Source of the DNA: Bacteroidota bacterium
GTDB lineage: Bacteria; Bacteroidota; Ignavibacteria; Ignavibacteriales; Ignavibacteriaceae
Length of the DNA stretch: 7,524 bases
Direction: 5' to 3'
NCBI GenBank assembly: GCA_023406915.1
Contig: JAEXTR010000077.1
Span: 1-7,524, forward strand
Under the pieces are notes generated by a model. The model was given only the letters and a program-made list of their open reading frames with translations. It did not search any database and was not told where the DNA came from. Numbering within the stretch: position 1 is the stretch's first letter; each line of letters opens with the position of its first letter. The position numbers were made by a program, and so were the translations under genes. Positions 5,374 to 7,524 of this stretch are shown piece after piece.

Positions 5374-5420
5374 CACCTACTTTAAGGATATAACCAGATA
5401 ACACCCTATGGGAGAATAAC

Positions 5421-5433
5421 CTAATATTATTAG
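5421..5433. repeat. Palindrome upstream of the KAP gene
   Basis: CTAATA-T-TATTAG, a perfect 13-base palindrome, with two more matching pairs (AA/TT) one base further out on each side. It lies in the 148-base gap between lipoprotein 2 and KAP, which otherwise shows no terminator (no GC stem with T run). It does not match the repressor operators. It could be an operator or chance in AT-rich DNA. Confidence 0.4.
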
Positions 5434-5511
5434 ATTGTCAGGAAGTATAGAAAACTCGAAGGCTGGACGCACTTCGATTAACATGTGGAGGGAGCCCCAA
5501 ACATTTTCAGG

Positions 5512-5516
5512 TAGGA
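5512..5516 (+). promoter_or_regulatory. Shine-Dalgarno deciding the KAP start
   Basis: TAGGA, within AGGTAGGA, lies 5 bases before ATG 5522. The in-frame alternatives TTG 5435 and ATG 5483 have no ribosome site. Confidence 0.65.
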
Positions 5517-5521
5517 CAAAT

Positions 5522-6862
5522 ATGATAAAAGACATCGAAATTCCAGAGGAAAACTCTTTCCAATTTGACCTGCTGAAGTTAGAAAGCTTCACAGATAATG
5601 TAATAAACCAGATCAATACCAAAGATGGCCCAAATGTGATTGGCATCTGTGGCCCCTGGGGCTGCGGGAAAACTACATTTCTGAAAATCCTGAAGCGTGA
5701 ACTCGAAAAACGAGAGTCAAAGGTAGCTTATTTTTCTGCCTGGGAAAATGATTGGTCGGACAACCCTTTAGTGTCGATTTTTTATGAAATAGATTCCCTT
5801 TTTCGAGCAGACTCTCAAGAGAATAAGACTGAGCTTCAGAAAGCTAGAGATATTGTTAATAGCTCATTTTTTAATAATGGAAAACGCTTTGTAACAAACC
5901 TTGTTCTTAATACTATTGAATTGGGTACCGCTGGAGTAATTGATAGGGAGTCTGTCACACAGCTGTTCCAGGAATCAAGAAAGGGAGTGAATGATGCCGT
6001 CGACGCATATGAAAAGGAGAAGATGGCGCGTGAGATGTTAATTGGTCATTTAAAAACAATATCTTCATCCTACACTTTGTCAACTGGTACCCCGCCGGTT
6101 ATCCTCATTGATGAACTTGATCGCTGCCGCCCAGACTATGCCATCCGACTTCTGGAGAGCATAAAGCATATATTTGGCCAAACAGACTTTGTATTCATCA
6201 TTGCCTATCATCGTGAACAATTGACCGTTTCAATAAAGCACTCATATGGACTCGATACAGCAGCTGGAGCATACCTGAATAAACTAATCACATTGGAAAT
6301 TCCATTTCCTACTGAAAGTGCAATAGAATATTTCTTTAATCATAAATCAAGGACTGAATTAGAAGACTCTCAGGCCTCTGTGCGCGTTGCGAATATTTTA
6401 GTTAAACCCAGTCCAAGAGATCAGAATTTTATTTTGGATACTCTTTCTCGAATTCAGATACCTGAAAAAACTAGTCCTGGACTTATTATCCTAATGATAC
6501 TTTTGTTTAGAAAAGATCCAGGCAAATTTCGCTATTGGCCAAGGAACACTTACCGTGATTCATATGAACAGATAATCAGTCTTTTTTCAGGTGAGATTGA
6601 TTTTCCTCTGATAAATGCTGATGCAGATCTTAAATATGCTCTGGCTATTATTTTTCTCTCCCTGCTGAATTGCTACCAACCAGTGTTTAATTCATCAGAT
6701 TCAAATGTAATAATAGCTCAGATGGATTATGACCCACTAAATGCTCTAAAGCTTGATATACATGAAACAATCAAGAACGCAAGGGATGCATTTCGTTTTT
6801 CTTCGCAACGAAATAAAATCTTAGCGGTTAAGAACAGCATTCTCTACAACACGCAATCATAA
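5522..6862 (+). CDS. KAP-family P-loop NTPase (cargo, candidate anti-phage protein)
   Basis: With the start at ATG 5522 this is a 446-aa STAND-like NTPase of the KAP family. Walker A is GPWGCGKTT (44-52); the family tryptophans follow in FSAWENDWSDNPL (71-83). Walker B is VILIDELDRCRPDYAI (193-208), the KAP signature with DELDR, and then FVFIIAYHREQL (223-234) and YG...AYLNKLITLEIPFP (242-263). Many KAP proteins carry membrane helices between Walker A and B; here the only hydrophobic stretch there (about 121-140) is weak, so the protein is probably cytoplasmic or peripherally bound. The C-terminal about 180 residues show no domain I recognise and may be the effector or sensor. PifA of plasmid F, which excludes phage T7, is a KAP protein, so defence is a plausible role. 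The gene is AT-richer by eye than the early operon and is coupled to the next gene. The in-frame extension to TTG 5435 lacks a ribosome site. Confidence 0.92.
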   Translation: MIKDIEIPEENSFQFDLLKLESFTDNVINQINTKDGPNVIGICGPWGCGKTTFLKILKRELEKRESKVAYFSAWENDWSDNPLVSIFYEIDSLFRADSQENKTELQKARDIVNSSFFNNGKRFVTNLVLNTIELGTAGVIDRESVTQLFQESRKGVNDAVDAYEKEKMAREMLIGHLKTISSSYTLSTGTPPVILIDELDRCRPDYAIRLLESIKHIFGQTDFVFIIAYHREQLTVSIKHSYGLDTAAGAYLNKLITLEIPFPTESAIEYFFNHKSRTELEDSQASVRVANILVKPSPRDQNFILDTLSRIQIPEKTSPGLIILMILLFRKDPGKFRYWPRNTYRDSYEQIISLFSGEIDFPLINADADLKYALAIIFLSLLNCYQPVFNSSDSNVIIAQMDYDPLNALKLDIHETIKNARDAFRFSSQRNKILAVKNSILYNTQS

Positions 6863-6864
6863 CT

Positions 6865-7086
6865 ATGAGCGTTAATAGACTGTCAGAACTTAACGACCAG
6901 CTCTATCGCCTATCCCACATGAAGAGCCTGGCAGCAGCATTCGGCGGTAAAATCCAGGCCGGAGATGAAACCTACACCCTTGCACAGCTTATCGAGATGG
7001 AGGAAAGAATAAAAATCGAGCTGTCCGCCCTCCGCTCATCCAGGGATCACCTGCAATATGTTCCGGGAAAGAAGGTGAAAAAATGA
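6865..7086 (+). CDS. Small phage-like protein, 73 aa, unknown (weakly gpW-like)
   Basis: ATG 6865 comes 2 bases after the KAP stop and has no Shine-Dalgarno of its own, so translation probably depends on ribosomes finishing KAP. The protein is helical at the start (RLSELNDQLYRLSHMKSLAAAFG), has a short hairpin-like GDETYTLAQL (33-42) and a charged helix (MEERIKIELSALRSSRDHL), and ends in a basic tail. Helix-hairpin-helix of this size is reminiscent of gpW-type head-tail joining proteins, but the resemblance is by layout only. Base composition is closer to the leftward early genes than to KAP, which suggests phage backbone rather than cargo. An antidote or regulator for KAP is the other possibility suggested by the coupling. 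Confidence 0.78.
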   Translation: MSVNRLSELNDQLYRLSHMKSLAAAFGGKIQAGDETYTLAQLIEMEERIKIELSALRSSRDHLQYVPGKKVKK

Positions 7087-7136
7087 AGTATTCTTTCAAA
7101 GATGTTGTTGAATCCCGTCTTACCATGGAAAAATAA
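7083..7136 (+). pseudogene. 17-codon stub overlapping the previous stop, possible truncated gene
   Basis: ATG 7083 overlaps the TGA of the 73-aa gene as ATGA, the junction used repeatedly by genes in this phage, and encodes MKYSFKDVVESRLTMEK before TAA. The composition turns sharply AT-rich directly after it. It may be the remnant 5' end of a phage gene cut off by an insertion or deletion, a real small peptide, or a chance ATG. Confidence 0.3.
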
Positions 7137-7159
7137 CAAGGTAAAGGGTGAAATTAAGT

Positions 7160-7165
7160 TATAAT
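7160..7165 (+). promoter_or_regulatory. Possible -10 upstream of the right-edge gene
   Basis: TATAAT, a perfect -10 hexamer, in the AT-rich stretch 7137-7205. No -35 is seen at 17 bases. A second candidate pair is TTGATA (7173-7178) with TAACTT (7196-7201) at 17 bases. A local promoter is likely, but its exact position is uncertain. Confidence 0.3.
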
Positions 7166-7205
7166 TTAAGACTTGATATTTTTTAATGATACAATTAACT
7201 TATAT

Positions 7206-7524
7206 ATGAAATATGAAATTGTTATAGAACGATATTTTAATCCGGAGATTGAAGGCGAAGAGGTGGATTTGTATGCCCTTAGATTTAAGGATAAGGATCA
7301 CTACCTATTTCTGGAAATAATCGCGAACGATGTTGAAAAGTATCGCAATACCCCTGACCCCAGGAATCCGAGAAAAAAGATAACAATGAAACGAGGTGTA
7401 GACCATTTTTTTAGAACACTCGAAGAAATACCGCAGAATGGTATTTCATCTTCTACCTTAAAACATGAAGAAGGTCGGCATATATTTTGCTTCGAAAAGA
7501 CATCAGATATGAGGATTTATGTCA
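7206..7524 (+). CDS. Unknown protein, 3' end outside window (possibly toxin-like)
   Basis: ATG 7206 opens a frame of 106 codons that reaches the window edge without a stop. I do not recognise the product. It starts MKYEIVIERYF, has an acidic stretch with a predicted strand (GEEVDLYALRF), a KYRNTPDPRNPRKK basic loop, and HFFRTLEEIPQNGISSSTLKHEEGRHIFCFEKTSDMRIYV near the edge. The pattern 'lkh..gr.IfcFe...dmRIyv' resembles the final strands of RelE/ParE/HigB-type toxins. If so, an antitoxin gene would be expected just to the right. No Shine-Dalgarno precedes the ATG, while AT-rich promoter-like sequence does. Codon use looks like real coding sequence, but function is uncertain. Confidence 0.62.
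   Translation, partial: MKYEIVIERYFNPEIEGEEVDLYALRFKDKDHYLFLEIIANDVEKYRNTPDPRNPRKKITMKRGVDHFFRTLEEIPQNGISSSTLKHEEGRHIFCFEKTSDMRIYV

Noticed and set aside
5435..5521. Longer KAP start at TTG 5435 or ATG 5483
   Set aside because: Neither has a ribosome site, and the added residues show no family pattern, while ATG 5522 has AGGTAGGA at good spacing.
5377..5646. Minus-strand 89-codon frame over the KAP start
   Set aside because: Antisense to the Walker A region of KAP, with no ribosome site.

Overview
The window is part of a temperate phage genome (prophage or free phage): a genetic switch, the start of the early lytic operon, and an accessory cargo block on the lysogeny side. Evidence for phage origin is a Bet-type single-strand annealing protein, a Siphovirus Gp157 protein, several small regulators stacked with 4-base ATGA overlaps, and a divergent promoter region next to an HTH/S24-peptidase repressor. 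The host cannot be named from this sequence. Purine-rich Shine-Dalgarno sites and two lipoproteins with ordinary lipoboxes fit a Gram-negative bacterium, but that is inference.

Layout. Positions 1-3569 are one leftward block. From its promoter end it holds a ribbon-helix-helix-like regulator (3348-3569), a small PGDYI-like protein (3094-3351), an HTH/coiled-coil protein (2639-3025), an excisionase-type HTH fused to a zinc ribbon (2193-2642), an unknown 152-aa protein (1738-2196), Gp157 (1141-1731), an 86-aa protein that very probably starts at GTG 1130, and the Bet recombinase (877 to the left edge, unfinished). The genes overlap or nearly touch and are probably one early transcript, apart from a 68-base gap at 3026-3093.

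Positions 3570-3686 are the switch. A leftward promoter (TTGACA, 17-base spacer, TATCTT) carries a perfect 15-base palindrome between its -35 and -10. A 13/15 copy of the palindrome covers the repressor start codon, and a degenerate copy lies between them. The repressor (3687-4364) has no visible Shine-Dalgarno, and its best -10 leaves only a few bases of leader, so its mRNA may be almost leaderless, as with lambda cI from PRM.

Positions 4365-6862 are AT-richer by eye and hold three co-directional genes after the repressor: two paralogous small lipoproteins (4406-4885, 4918-5373) and a KAP-family P-loop NTPase (5522-6862). No terminator separates them from the repressor, so they look like lysogenic-conversion cargo, possibly superinfection exclusion or abortive infection. 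Positions 6865-7086 encode a 73-aa phage-like protein coupled to the KAP gene, followed by a 17-codon stub (7083-7136), a very AT-rich stretch, and an unfinished gene of unknown function running off the right edge (7206-7524). No tRNA, rRNA, CRISPR, IS element, integrase or att site was seen, and no convincing terminator was found.
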